A stretch of 64,000 nucleotides of DNA from Cinnamomum chago (taxonomy: Eukaryota > Streptophyta > Magnoliopsida > Laurales > Lauraceae): positions 74,609,422 through 74,673,421 of the forward strand of contig CP142456.1 in NCBI GenBank assembly GCA_038049695.1. Direction: 5' to 3'. A model generated the notes under the pieces. That model searched no databases. It was given only the letters and a program-made list of their open reading frames with translations, and was not told the DNA's origin. Position numbers and translations under genes: made by a program. Every line of letters begins with the position of its first letter. The first letter of the stretch is position 1. This document shows positions 48,101 to 58,794 of this stretch, piece after piece.

Positions 48101-50104
48101 CTTTGGTACACATGTTTTATACCAGGTACATATGTTTTATATACCATTGTATGCCCCTATCTTTGCGATAGGGTGTGATGTTTTCATTGTAATCTTTTTT
48201 GTTCAATATAGTTTATCGTTGCAGATCACCGGAAAAAAAAAAAAGTTGAACCACTAAGAAGAAGCTATATGAAAAACCATTCAATATCTTTTCAGACTAC
48301 AACATCTATATGGATGGAACAAACAAGAAGTTATCATTAAACAGAGTGTAAGCTTACATGTGAACTTCTAATCTTCAATTGCAATTGAGTAAATAAACGC
48401 TGAAAACAATTAACAGAAAAAAAGTTAGTCTCCACTCAGAAAAAAAAAAAATTATGCTAGTAACTACTTTGGTCATAAAACTCAACCTTGGCAATTTATT
48501 ATCTCTAGGGAAATCTCAGGATCCTTTTTAAGATTTAGTTTTTTTCTCAGAACATTATTGGGAAAATGCACCAGGCCTTGTACTTTATGCTATAGCCTAT
48601 GCATCTAGTTATTGATGTTAACATTAAAAGTCAACAATACTTACAAAATTTTAATTAATAGTTTTTTGGTGATGATAACCATACTAAGTAGAAATGTATT
48701 GTTGAGTCAAAACGAATTATTGAAAAGTAATAGTTAACTTTTAATTTTCTAAAGTATTTATAGAATAACAGTAAATAGGGCTTTTGGTATCATTGCTAAA
48801 TGAATTTATTACATCATCCGAATTTCAAAATGCTGAAGCACAGATGGGAGGTGCTCATTGTCTCAACCACAAGGTTGCAGGTTTGAGTTAACACTACCAA
48901 TTAAAAGAAAAGAAAAATACCTTTGCACTAATTGCAATAACAGAAGCATTTAGAACATGAGGATGTATGTCGTACTCAGCCAGTAGGCCAAGCATTGCTG
49001 ATGTAAAGATATACCTCTCATCCTCTGCAGCCTGGATGGAAAGCGAAGGATAAATTAGAAGCCATTTGCACAGAAAAACCAATAAACTTGGAGGAAGATC
49101 TTCAGACAGAATAGTTAAAGAACATTTAGGGAAATACACAACCTTTAATTCATGTGCTAGCTTCAAATTTTCTTCAAGATAATCTTTTCTGAGAGACAGT
49201 TCCTTCAATGCAGCAGTTATGGCATCATTTTGCTTCTCATCAAGGGCCTGTTGCTCAAAAGAATACATGTATATTATTTTCACATACAATGAAGCCAGGA
49301 AATATTACCAACATTAAAAGACAAAATACATAATTTTGTATATGGGCAAACAAACCATTCTCAAATCAGAAAGCTTCCTCTCCAAGACATGTTTTTCGTT
49401 CAGTAACTGCAGCTCCTGAGAGACACCAATACATTATGATTGATGCAACTAAGAAGCAAACATTCCAATGATGAGATGATTGAAACATATTTAATTAGTA
49501 GATGATCATGCCAAACACATACTTTAGCACAGGCATCGGCAATTTGCATGCGGAGCAGCAGGCTCTCCTCTTTCTGTGCTTTGGCTTTTGATAAAAGTTC
49601 CTTTTCAAACTTGACAAAGGAAAACAAATAAAACAAAATAAAATGATAGCCCAAGCCAAACTTTTTCATGAATTCACTAGCAGATACAGAATAAATTGTT
49701 AGATAAAGGTAGAATTAAATCACAAGGGAATTTCCTTTACCATGGCCTCTTGATTCAGAAAATAATTAAAAGTATCATCTCCCCTAGGGTTTCTTGAACC
49801 AGAATGCCTTTCTATGTGAGGCCTAGAGAACAAACAAGAACCAACTTAGTCCAATAATGTGTCATGGAGTCCTTGAAGAATCTTTAAACAATTGTTTAGT
49901 GAAATATCATGTCAAAATTGTCTGTGAGGTCCCAATTTGTGTATTACCTACTTAAATAATCAGAGCTGGGAAACCGAGTTCCATCATTACTATTTCCACG
50001 CATAGAGCTTGTTGTGGGTGACATTACAAGATCAGTTTCTGGTTGGCTTGAAAATAAATTTGGGTATCCTCCTGAGATTGTTTGAGTCCAGCAACAAGAT
50101 GATC
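25749..50104 (-). CDS. Coiled-coil protein with C-terminal A9/Ig-like domain (plant unknown, AIR9-A9-related), 19 exons
   Basis: Nineteen GT-AG exons join in one frame (1745 bp, about 580 residues to TAG at 25749): 50104-49948, 49822-49741, 49609-49523, 49415-49356, 49247-49143, 49031-48921, 48399-48358, 45280-45146, 45066-44879, 38844-38714, 38643-38531, 38364-38322, 38204-38113, 36627-36579, 31261-31191, 30051-29941, 29813-29725, 26707-26662, 25781-25749. The N-terminal half is charged, heptad-like coiled coil ([46 protein letters not shown]). A serine/proline linker follows, then [36 protein letters not shown] and the following segments form an Ig-like A9 module as in AIR9. The C-terminus is [11 protein letters not shown]. 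Function is unknown; relatives are annotated only as hypothetical or membrane proteins. The first exon here needs one base from an upstream exon, so the protein starts further right. Introns reach 6 kb and are full of transposons. Confidence 0.8.
26708..29724. other. Intron 17 of the A9/Ig-like gene
   Basis: Mostly AT-rich sequence with no recognised element. Apparent frames at 27181-27402, 27970-28269 and 29028-29408 lie inside the intron and have no domain. There is a C-rich patch at 28623-28641. Confidence 0.45.
33552..33958. repeat. Degenerate element with similar inverted ends
   Basis: The left end (GTGGCTCCAGAAATTCAAG, then CAGTGGGGTCAA) resembles the reverse complement of the right end (GGCGCTACATGGATCC, then CAGTGGGGTCAA). 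The interior is AT-rich. Class uncertain; no target duplication identified. Confidence 0.4.
33958..34683. mobile_element. Two TRIM elements of one family in opposite orientation
   Basis: On the plus strand two 113-bp LTRs, 34340-34452 and 34571-34683, begin TGCACAAGTC and end GCATTACA or GCGTTACA. They enclose about 118 bp starting GATGGTATTAGAGCTGATAA, a tRNA-initiator-type primer site. On the minus strand a third LTR (about 34253-34150, same ending GCGTTACA) is followed by GATGGTACAGAGCTGAGG, the same internal region, and a truncated fourth LTR (about 34008-33958). A partial plus-strand internal segment (34253-34339) bridges the two. The set is nested or head-to-head. Confidence 0.75.
35801..36332. 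mobile_element. MITE candidate with GGGCA-GTTTGTGT termini
   Basis: The left end GGGCATGTTTGTGTAACAC matches the reverse complement of the right end, GGGCACATTTGTGTACACA. Subterminal regions also pair loosely (TTTCC-CGGAAA blocks on both sides). It is 532 bp with no transposase. The flanking bases do not give a clean duplication. Confidence 0.55.
36810..38030 (+). mobile_element. Possible copia remnant (LTR, primer site, decayed gag)
   Basis: A stretch beginning TGTTAGGATATGC and ending CTTCTGCA (about 36810-36958) is followed by TGTTATCAGGGT, a poor match to the TGGTATCAGAGC primer site. Beyond it, 37290-38020 has a coding-like composition rich in P, Q, H and N codons with many stops, including a 38-bp near-repeat (TTCCCATTCCCAAT-CAG) at about 37797 and 37837. 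No second LTR was found; support is weak. Confidence 0.3.
39020..39130 (+). repeat. tRNA-derived SINE head
   Basis: An A-box-like TAGCTCAGTGGAAGAG at 39032 and a B-box-like GGATCGGTCCC at 39075 are about 43 bp apart, the usual polymerase III internal promoter spacing. The sequence does not fold as an intact tRNA by eye. It lies in intron 9 of the A9/Ig-like gene, next to a TA microsatellite. Confidence 0.5.
39136..39177. repeat. (TA)n microsatellite
   Basis: An unbroken TA dinucleotide run directly abutting the left end of the MITE at 39178. Confidence 0.95.
39178..39329. mobile_element. TA-microsatellite-associated MITE, copy 1
   Basis: It starts GGGAGATGCTCCTATGAGAG and ends GAGCATCTCCC, with long imperfect inverted halves. 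The core contains CATCCATATCCAATGCCAAC. Both sides are TA-rich: an (AT)n run on the left and TATACATATA on the right. Related copies lie at 39502-39630 and 60021-60157. Confidence 0.8.
39502..39630. mobile_element. TA-microsatellite-associated MITE, copy 2
   Basis: It begins GGGAGATGCTCCTATGAGAG and ends GGAGCATCTCA, followed by a GATATATATATATATATG run. The core is inverted relative to copy 1 (GTTGGCATTGGATATGGATG). The left flank is ACACATATA. Confidence 0.8.
39640..44878. other. Intron 9 of the A9/Ig-like gene, remainder
   Basis: AT-rich sequence without recognised coding domains. GGGCC-rich patches near 40020-40100 and 41640-41780 resemble the composition of the hAT-like MITE interior but were not aligned confidently. 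The frame at 44584-44766 looks like an exon but does not fit the reading frame (see rejected items). Confidence 0.4.
45590..48245 (+). mobile_element. LINE (L1-type) remnant with reverse transcriptase
   Basis: A 5'-truncated, frameshifted non-LTR element in intron 7 of the A9/Ig-like gene. In successive frames on the plus strand it shows the RT palm region ([23 protein letters not shown]), VNGSP, the [15 protein letters not shown] motif at about 46050-46085 and the catalytic [12 protein letters not shown] motif near 46205. Further on come a [13 protein letters not shown] patch, a zf-RVT-like patch and an RNase H-like remnant near 47870-48090. It ends in a poly-A run at 48232-48244. Many stops and frameshifts make it inactive. 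Confidence 0.8.
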
Positions 50105-51569
50105 CTGCATATTTCAAAACAATTTTATCCCAGAATAAACACTGGATCTGCCAATGAAGATTCAGCTCTTAATCATGCACCAATTTTCCCACAGTAATCT
50201 TTTCTCTTAAGGAATAGAGTTTAAAATAAGGATAATGGAAAATTCAAACAGTTAAGGATAATAGAAAAGTGGTATACCATAGCCCTTGGTCCATTAAGGC
50301 AATGGAAAACAGGTGAGCAGAAAACAGGCAAGGATCAGTTCCATCCAATTTTCTTTGGATTTCACCATCTCTACTCTCTAAGGTAAGTGTGTTTGCTAAT
50401 TAGGTTTGGCTATTTAGGGTTTTATTTAGAAATTGTGCTCGCTGGGCTTAGTAGCATCTTATGTTTTGATTAGTGTAGTGAATTGGGTTGTTTTGGTTCT
50501 TTGCTTAGGAATTGAGCTCTTGAGCTAGGGTTTTGAGATTTTGAGCCTCCACCCAAACCAAGGCAAGTGGATATTCATCTCATGGAAATGATATGCATGT
50601 GTTATTTTGATTTTCAGCTTTGAATGATGGAAATGGTTTTTTTTTTAATTCAATTGATTCAAATGGTCCTTAGTATATGAAATTAGGTTTAACTGGAATG
50701 GATGGTTTGGATAAATGAAATGGGAGGATGTTTGCATCAATTGGAGAGGGCTTGGCTTGGCCCTGAATTTTACTGAAACAAGTGTTGAAGGAAAAAGGAA
50801 TTTGAATCCCTAAATCTGAAGCTCAAACAGAGCTTCAGATTTTTTTATCTTGGGAAGTTACAGCTAGCCATGGGTCCCTTATGGCTAGCCGTAACCCCCC
50901 AGACAGAACCTATTGCATTCTGTCTGACTGACAAACTGAAACCATCATGAACCTGATTTGTTCTACAGTTGGGTGCACAGCTGACCGTAGAATAGGATTA
51001 AGTTCTGTTTGGAATCGAACCTGCGACTGAATGACTGACAGAATTTTCTACTATTGACTTACAGTCAGCTCACGATGACCTTACAGCTAGCCGTAAGCCA
51101 ACCACAGAGACACAATTTCCCACTGAAATTGGGTTCTTTTCCTGAGGACCTTGTGACTTAAATGGGGCCCTTTGAACCTTATATTGGAGGACCTTTCACA
51201 CCTATAAATGGAACTATCGTACTCCCTTTTATTCGAACGTATTGTATTGGTTTCATCGATTTGGGTGTCGAGACTTGGTGGCCTTGAACTATGGCTTTGA
51301 GAGGATTGTTGTTTCGGTTTGAAATGGATATGGATTATGGAATTTTGAGCAATTGTCTCTCTTCATTTTACGAACCTGTGTGACCAAGTCCTTCACCCTT
51401 CTATGATTTTGAATCTTTTATTGGGCAACGCTAAGCTGTTCACTTTATATTGTGTATTGTTTCGGACAACTGCGCAGACCGGTAATGAATGTAAATGTGA
51501 AACGGATGTACACCATCTATTGTTTTGGACAGGTATTGATTATCTCTAGGTATGGACGGAGTTTATAAC
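50105..51569. other. Unassigned region right of the A9/Ig-like coding exons
   Basis: It probably lies in the large 5' intron. Between 50860 and 51110 short phrases such as CAGCTAGCC-T-AG recur in both orientations and the base composition differs from nearby introns, suggesting an old transposon. No coding domain was found. Confidence 0.4.
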
Positions 51570-52088
51570 TGTAACGCCCCACCCTACACCCACGCATGAT
51601 ATTGTCCGCTTTCACGGGCCTCACGGTTTTGCTTCTGATGGGCCTCAACCCATCAAAAGGCCTCATGCAAGGTAAGGGTGTAAGCTCTACATAAAACCCC
51701 ATTTACTTTCCTCTCTATAGTCGATGTGGGACTCCGAGGCGTCACAATCCACCCCCCTTAAGGCTACACGTCCCTGTGCAGTAGCCTGCCAGTCTCTGTA
51801 GCCTGTCAACCCTCTTGGCCTGCTCACATGGAGACCCGCCCACTTGCACCAGACCACAGCAGGGGACGCACACTCAAACTAGTCGAGAGTCGGCTTTGAT
51901 ACCATTTGTAACGCCTCACCCTACACCCATGCATGATGTTGTCTGCTTTGGCCCCACGGGCCTCACAGTTTTGCTTCTGAGGGGCCTCAACCCATCAAAA
52001 GGCCTCATACAAGATAAAGGTGTAAGCTCTACATATAACCCCAGTCACTTTCCTCTCTATAGTCGATGTGGGACTCCGGGGAGTCACA
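51570..52088 (-). mobile_element. Intact TRIM with 5-bp target-site duplication
   Basis: Two direct LTRs, 51570-51746 (177 bp) and 51907-52088 (182 bp), begin TGTAACGCC and end GTCACA on the plus strand. They enclose 160 bp. The flanks are ATAAC on both sides (51565-51569 and 52089-52093). On the minus strand the right LTR is followed by ATGGTATCAAAGCC, a one-mismatch initiator-tRNA primer site, and the left LTR is preceded by the purine-rich TAAGGGGGGTGGAT. So the element points leftward. No protein is encoded. Confidence 0.92.
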
Positions 52089-52810
52089 ATAACTCTAGAT
52101 TTCTATGAAATTCATTCGGACTAATCATCCGATGATTATTGAACTATTATTGTTTCGGACAAGGTTAAATTCCCGAACTACCTTGATTTCTTATGTCTAA
52201 TAGTCGCCCATGTAGATAGCCTTTGCTGTTAGAGTCCGTGGCAGGACCCTAATTTTATTGATCGATTGTTTATCGTATTTCATATGCTTTTAGTATTCTT
52301 TAATCGCTTTCCATTGTAGATCTATTATTGTTTATGTACATCTACCCGCTGGCTAATTGTAGTTTGATGGTACTATGCTTAGTAAATAGGCACCGAGCCT
52401 ACCTTTGCCCCGGAGGAGGCGAAGGAGGAGACATTTCACGCGGATCAGCCTGATGAGCACAAGTGGTGTGCCGATGACATCTGCTGAGTCATTCTAACCG
52501 GCACGCGAGAGCCTTCACCTCTGGACTAGAACTTTTTTTTTTTTTATAGCTAGTTCAGAAGTTTATTGCAATTAATAGTTTTATAATATTAGACTTTAAA
52601 CTTTAATACATGTTTGTACATGTGTACTCTGATATTTTCATATACTTCTGTTAATTAATAAGTTTCCGCATTGTACATCGGTTAACCGATTAAATGTATT
52701 CATCTCACCGCAGATTTCAATCCTGTGGACCATGATTGGGGGTCAAATGACTATCAAGTCAGCAAAAAAAAAAAACACTTAATTGGCCCCTAATCTCACG
52801 TTTAACCATG
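52089..52810. other. Unassigned region between the TRIM and LINE fragments
   Basis: No recognised gene or repeat boundary. A GC-rich patch at 52395-52530 encodes nothing identifiable. It ends with a short A-run near 52765-52776. Confidence 0.4.
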
Positions 52811-52985
52811 TTAGTAATCATGGGGATGTGACACTCCGGCCTTCACTAATGCATCTGCCTTCAAATTATCATCCCTATGGATATGATGGAATGATGCATT
52901 TAGCAACCCAGCCAACTCCTTAATTCTATTAACAAGGCAATGAGGGGTTTCACAGCGAGGAGGAGAAGAGAGAGAAGGGAGAAGA
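52811..52985 (-). mobile_element. LINE RNase H C-terminal fragment
   Basis: On the minus strand the frame reads LVNRIKELAGLLNASFHHIH, then RDDNLKADALVKAGV, the last helix and active-site HR-D-N-ADALVK region typical of RNase H domains in plant LINEs. Only this end is preserved. Confidence 0.6.
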
Positions 52986-52989
52986 TGGA

Positions 52990-53577
52990 GATACATGACC
53001 AAAGGGGGGGCTCCATTAATGTAGAGAAGGATATAACCATAGAAAATACAAAATAATTAAGCTGAATTTTGATGGTAGTTATTTTCATGATATTTGACAA
53101 GGCGGAATTGGTGGAGTAATTGGGGACTGTAAGGACAAGGTGATTAAAAACTATTTTGGGCCTATGGACTCTTTGAATGCTAATGCAGCTGAAGTCCATG
53201 CTCTGTTGATTGGTTGTCGTGAGTTGCTTAGCTTGGGTGGTTATAATGCAATTATTGAAGGTGATTGTTTTTTAGCTATTCAGTGGAGTTCTAGAAAGGC
53301 TTCTCATCCTTGGAGATTGACAGATTTGGTGGAGGAAGTGCAGGATATTGCTAAATAGCTTGGAGCCTCATTTCATCATGTTCATAGGGAGGCAAATGTC
53401 ATGGGAGATTCTCTTGCTAAGGAGGGCGTTTTACGCTCTTCTATTCTTTTTGATGTCTAGTGTTTTCCTTTCCTTCATTTTCTCTTTTCGTTTCAGTTTT
53501 GACTAAGTTTCGTTGGTTTCTCTGCTTGTAATCTTTGTTGTTCTTTTTTGTTGAAATAAAATGTACTGTTATCAAAA
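52990..53577 (+). mobile_element. LINE 3' end: RNase H domain and poly-A tail
   Basis: The plus strand encodes FDGSYF near 53070, GGIGGVIGD, NANAAEVHALLIGCRELL at about 53175-53230, IEGDCFLAIQW and HHVHREANVMGDSLAKEGV near 53380. This is a nearly complete RNase H fold with D, E, D and H-D active-site positions, broken by stops near 53097 and 53356. It is followed by about 120 bp of 3' UTR and a short A-rich end at 53570-53577. Confidence 0.75.
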
Positions 53578-53678
53578 AAAGAAAATGAGCTCCCTTCCCC
53601 AAGTCTCGCTCCCTCAAAAGAAAGAGAAAAGGGCTGAGGAAGAAGGGAAAGCAGAGATCCTCCTCTCAAGTTACTAAC

Positions 53679-53760
53679 CGTCAAAGATCCATTTGTATAA
53701 AACCCATGTTCCAATGGCCCATATATAAAAGCCCAATTGTAATGTATACTAATTAGGCCG
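53679..53760 (+). repeat. Left LTR of the inverted-LTR element, first part
   Basis: Matches the reverse complement of 60282-60358 closely (AGATCCATTTGTATAAAAC, ATGTTCCAATGGCCCATATA, AAAGCCCAATTGTAATG), with an extra CC near 53704. It is interrupted after 53760 by the younger copia element. Confidence 0.8.
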
Positions 53761-54052
53761 TGACAAGTTCAATACAACTCATGAATGGAATTTTGAAATA
53801 GCATCAAGCTGTGAAATTGTATTATGATTGCTTGTCTTCCTTTGGAGAACGAGCCTCAATATATAGAACATTACAAGCCTTAATCAAGGCTCTAAGTTAG
53901 GAAACTAATCTAATTACATCAATTATGTTCTAAGTTAGGAAACCAAGCTAATTACAGATAATATGTACAACTGTGTGATCTTTGACCTACTCAACCACGT
54001 AAGACAATCATGTTGGACTGGATCTAATTATGGGCCTTGGGCCTATTTAACA
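53761..54052 (-). repeat. 3' LTR of the young copia element
   Basis: 292 bp, TGACAAGTTC to TATTTAACA on the plus strand; nearly identical to 58795-59086. Confidence 0.96.
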
Positions 54053-54059
54053 CCCCCCC

Positions 54060-57000
54060 TCAAATTGATGCGGGAGAATCAACAAGCATCAATTTGTCAA
54101 CCAAGAATTGATGGCGTGGTCGTGGAAGACCTTTTGTGAGAATATCAGCAATTTGAAGTTCAGTAGAGACATGCGGAAGGCTGATGACATCACGTTTAAA
54201 CTCATCACGAATGAAGTGACAATCAACCTCGATGTGTTTAGTGCGTTCATGAAAAATCGGATTCTCAGTAATCCGAATAGCACTTGTATTATCAGCATAG
54301 AGGGGGGTAGCTCCGTTTGCGGGAAATCCAATATCTAAGAGCAGACCACGGAGCCAAAGAATTTCGGAGCACGCAGCAGACATAGCCCGGTACTCAGCCT
54401 CGGTAGAAGATTTGGAAACTTTGTCATGTTTCTTGCATTTCCAGGAAATCAGACTATCACCCAAAAACATGCACCATCCTGTCGTCGATCTGCGAGTATC
54501 CGGACAACCAGCCCAATCAGCATCGGAATAGGCTCGGAGAGAGAGAGAGTTGTTAGATGGAAAAAACAACCCGCGAGTTGGTGTGCGAATAAGGTACCGA
54601 ATGATGCGGCGAACAGCAGCCAGATGAAGGTGACGAGGAGCAGTCATGAACTGACTCATGAGGTTGACCGCATATGAGATATCAGGACGAGTGATGGTGA
54701 GGTAGATCAAGCTACCAACCAACTGGCGATATGGGGTCGGATCGGGAAGAAGGTCACCCTCCTCTTTACTGAGTTTGACATTCAATTCGACCGGCGTATC
54801 GACTGGAGCAGAAGCAGTAAGGCCAGCCAAGTCAATGAGGTCAACCGTGTATTTGTGCTGATTGAGTACGATACCTTTAGTCGATTGATGAACTTCAAGA
54901 CCAAGGAAATAGTGTAAGGGGCCTAGATCCTTCATTTGAAATGTCTGATGAAGAGAAGCTTGGAGTGCCTGAATCATTTGTGCATTGGGACCAGTAATGA
55001 CAATGTCATCCACGTAGACTAGTAGCACAGTAATCCCGGATGGAGCATGATGTAAGAACATGGAAGGATCATACTGGCTAGGATGAAAATCCAAATGAAG
55101 AAGGGCATCTTGAAATTTCTCAAACCATGCGCGAGGAGCTTGCTTCAGACCATAGAGAGAGCGACGGAGCTTAGCAACCATACCCTTCCCAGAGGAGGAC
55201 CCCGGAGGCAGACGCATATAAACATCTTCTTTGAGATCACCATGAAGAAACGCATTTTTGACATCCATTTGATAGAGAGGCCAGGATTGAGAGGCAGCAA
55301 CAGCAAGGATGATGCGTACGGTGGTCATCTTGGCTACGGGAGCAAAGGTTTCATCGTAATCAATGCCATATTCTTGCCGATTTCCGAGAGCAACAAGGCG
55401 CGCCTTATACCGATCTAGAGTGCCATCTGATTTTAACTTGAGAGAAAAGATCCACTTGCAGCCAATAGGTTTGACACCCACAGGAGAGGGGACAATATCC
55501 CACGTATGATTTTTCTCTAAAGCAGCCAATTCATCTTGCATTGCCTTGTTCCAACATGTATCCTGCACAGCCTAAGAATAGGAGTGGGGAATGGAAGAAG
55601 AAGACAAAGTGGCCATTAAGGAAGTATGGGAGAAACCATAGCGGTCTGGTGGTACCGAAATGCGAGTGGAGCGACGCAGAGAAGGATGTCCAGATGGACC
55701 AAGTGCTGGAGGTGGACCGGATGCCGGAGGAAGATCAGAAGGGGAATCCCGAGGATGCGTTTCTCTGTTCCGTCTGTGATACACAAAATTAGGATTAAAC
55801 CGAACAACTAACGTGTCGTCGGAAAAACCAGGTAAAGACACCAAAGAGGAGGGGTCAGGGGGATCAAGATGTTTTTGAAAAAAATACTGGTGTTAAAAAA
55901 AAACGACATTCCGAGAGGTACGGAAACGACGAATGTGAGGATCATAACAAAGAAACCCTTTCTGGAAGGGTGCATAACCTAAAAACACACACTGAGCTGA
56001 TTGTGCGGTTAGTTTTGTTCGCTCAGAAGGAGGCAAGTGCACAAAGCAAGTGGAGCCAAAAACATGAAGATCATCATAGGATGGAGAGGTCTTGTACAAT
56101 CGGTAATATGGGCTTTGATTCTCAATGGAGGTTGATGGCATACGATTGATAAGATGAGCTGCTGTGGCCAGTGCTTCAACCCAAAAACGGGTAGGAAACG
56201 ATGATTCAAGAAGAAGGGAACGAGTGACATCAAGGAGATGTCTATTTTTCCTTTCAGCAATTCCATTCTGCTGTGGAGTATAAGGACAAGTTCTTTGAGA
56301 AATAATGCCTTTGTTTTGCAAAAACTGTTGAAAATCGGAGGACACATATTCCCCGCCTGAGTCAGACCGTAAGATTTTAATGCCGGTGGAAAATTGATTC
56401 TCAACATACGCTAAATTTTTTTTAAAAACATTAAAAACATCAGATTTTGAATGCAGAAAGTAGACCCATGTGAACCGACTGAAATCATCAATAAAAGTCA
56501 CAAAATATTTATAGTGAGCGTGGGAAAGAGCTGGAGCAATTCCCCATACATCACTATGAACTAAATCAAAAGACTGAGTGGTGAGTGAAGTGGAATGAGG
56601 AAACGGAAGAGTTTTGCTCTTTCCCATTTTACAAGTAGCACAATCAAAAGGCACACAAGAAGATAAACCAATAGATTTATTTAATAAACCAGAATTTAAC
56701 ATAAGGGACAAAGCCTTGGAATTAGGATGTCCGAGTCGATTATGCCACAATCGGCAGTTATCTCTAAGAGAAAAACAAAACATATAATGGTCAAATTGAT
56801 TCCTAGAAAGTTTTGAAAAATCCAGCGGAAACAAGCGTCCACACTTAGGCCCCCTCGCGATCTCCTTCCCGGACATCTGGTCCTGCACAACACAACCAGA
56901 AGAAGAAAAAGAGATGTTACATTTATTTTCAACAAGCTGCCCGACTGACAAAAGGTTGGAAGTTAAATTGGGACACAGATAAACATTTTTCAATGGAATG

Positions 57001-58154
57001 GGACCAGGGATGTCACCGACAGCAGTAATGGGAATATGGCCCCCGTTAGCAGTTTGTATTTGAAGAGGGCCATTGTAGCTTTGCATATTGGAGAGTGGTG
57101 CACTGGAAGATGTCATATGATTAGATGCCCCGGAATCAAGAAACCAAGTAGAAGATGGAGGGGATATACCTGAGAGACCAAAAGCAGAAAGGGCATTGAC
57201 AATCATCTGTTGAACCAATTCAGGAGTGAGAGAGGATGAGGGCCCAGGCTGTGAGGGTGTAGATGTAGGAGCAGGTAGATCCGAAGAAGCAACATACGCA
57301 AGCGGAGGCTGATACTGTGGAGTCTGAGACTGTGGTGATGGACGTTGTGGGCGGCGGCGACATTCAGAGATGATATGTCCCGACTTTTTACAGTAACTGC
57401 AGACCTTCTGTTTGCATTGAGTTGCAATGTGCCCAAATTTTTGACAACTGTAACACTGTGTTTTGCTCAAGTCGCGAGGCGGAGGCTGAGAAGCCTTATT
57501 TGCCGAGAACGCGACGGAATAGGTTTCCGTCTTTTGTTGGGCTATATGAGCGGAGGTCGCAATGCGCTGTTCTTCGCGTAGGAGCTCATTCAAGCATACA
57601 TCTAAGGAAGGTAATGGCATCCGATTCATCAGAGCAGATCGGACACTTTCATATTCATTTCGCAGTTTCATCAAAAACTGATCCCTGTGACTAGAGGCCT
57701 GAAGATCTTGAATCACTGTCAACACATTGTCAGCCACATCCGCATACTTAATACTATCGTATTCCGACCACAGTGTAAGGAATCCGGAATAGTAGTCTTG
57801 TACCGACAAGGTTCCTTGTGCATACTCAGCAATTGCACATTCAAGATGAAATTGACGTGCAGAGTTATCTTGATGATATACTTTCTTCAAATACTCCCAC
57901 ATGGCTTTAGAGGTTGAGTACGGCTTGAGATTCATTATCAAATGAGGCTCGACAGATCCCAGAATCCAGGATTTGATTTTGGCATCTTTAGTATGCCAAG
58001 AGGAGATCTTCTTCTCATCCTCAGTAGGTTTAGGGTCAGTGCCAGAAACAAATCCCCACAATTCCTTAGCTTCTAGGTATATTTGAAATTGGAAAGACCA
58101 GGCTGGATAATTCTTTCCCGTAAATTTGATCAAAGTGACCTCAGATTTTTCCAT
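54060..58154 (-). pseudogene. Copia gag-pol polyprotein, one frame with two nonsense codons
   Basis: Reads leftward from MEKSEVTLIKFTGKNYPAW (start at 58154; an upstream in-frame ATG at 58268 is less likely). Order: gag (WEYLKKVYHQDN), zinc knuckle CYSCQKFGHIATQC with a second CSYCKKSGH motif, protease WFLDSGASNHMT, integrase with the HNRLGHPN region and the DVWG, RSDSGGEY and QQNGIAERKN catalytic blocks. Then come reverse transcriptase (WDIVPSP, YKARLVALG, VDVKNAFLHGD-like, LLVYVDDIVITG) and RNase H (AYSDADWAGC, KSSTEAEYRAM, ADNTSAI). All parts share one frame. In-frame stops at 55893-55895 (after the integrase) and 55569-55571 (before RT) break it. Everything else looks intact, so the copy is recent but probably not autonomous. 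Confidence 0.93.
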
Positions 58155-58782
58155 CTCAACTGTATATTGTGAAACAGTGAAAGAAAAAGTGATCAAATCC
58201 AGCAATAGTTTGTATGAAGTACAGTTCGTGAGTGCAGGAGATGGTGCTGGACAGATCCAACCAAGCAATCAACAATCAGAGAAGAGATGGGGCTGGATAG
58301 AACAATAAATTGGAAAAAAACACCCCTGACGTCCTTGAATGGAGCCCTAGATCCTCTACGTGGGCCCCACAGATGGTGCTAGACACTGATCAGGGTCCTG
58401 ATCTATGAAACCACACAATTTTCGCACCTACTGGAACAAGTTTGAACTTAATCTGCTGAAAATCCAACTTTTTATACGGTCTTGATCAAAACTTGTGGAA
58501 GTTTTTGAAAAATCACGAGAATGATAAAAAACTTACCTTACAGTGTCGAAAAAATTCTGAAAAAATCACCAAAATACTCAGAAGACCTAGGCGACCTTGG
58601 CTGGAAGGATCCTCGATGGTGCTGTGATGATCGCAGGTGGGCCACAGTTGATCTGAGCCTATCGCAGATCCTGGATGGATGTCGATCCCTTGAAAACAGA
58701 TCCTCTATCTGTTTTTTCTTCACGAGAGATCAATCTCTGATTAACTTATTGAATGATTTCTAATACTGAAGACAAGAACTGT

Positions 58783-58794
58783 GCTCTGATACCA
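58783..58794 (-). other. Primer-binding site of the young copia element
   Basis: The minus strand reads TGGTATCAGAGC directly after the 5' LTR, complementary to the 3' end of initiator methionine tRNA, as usual for plant copia elements. Confidence 0.9.

Noticed and set aside
48841..48920. B-box-like GGTTTGAGTT suggesting a third SINE head
   Set aside because: No A box at the right distance could be recognised.
54089..57694. Several antisense and overlapping frames across the copia element
   Set aside because: Shadows of the gag-pol frame on other frames or the opposite strand.
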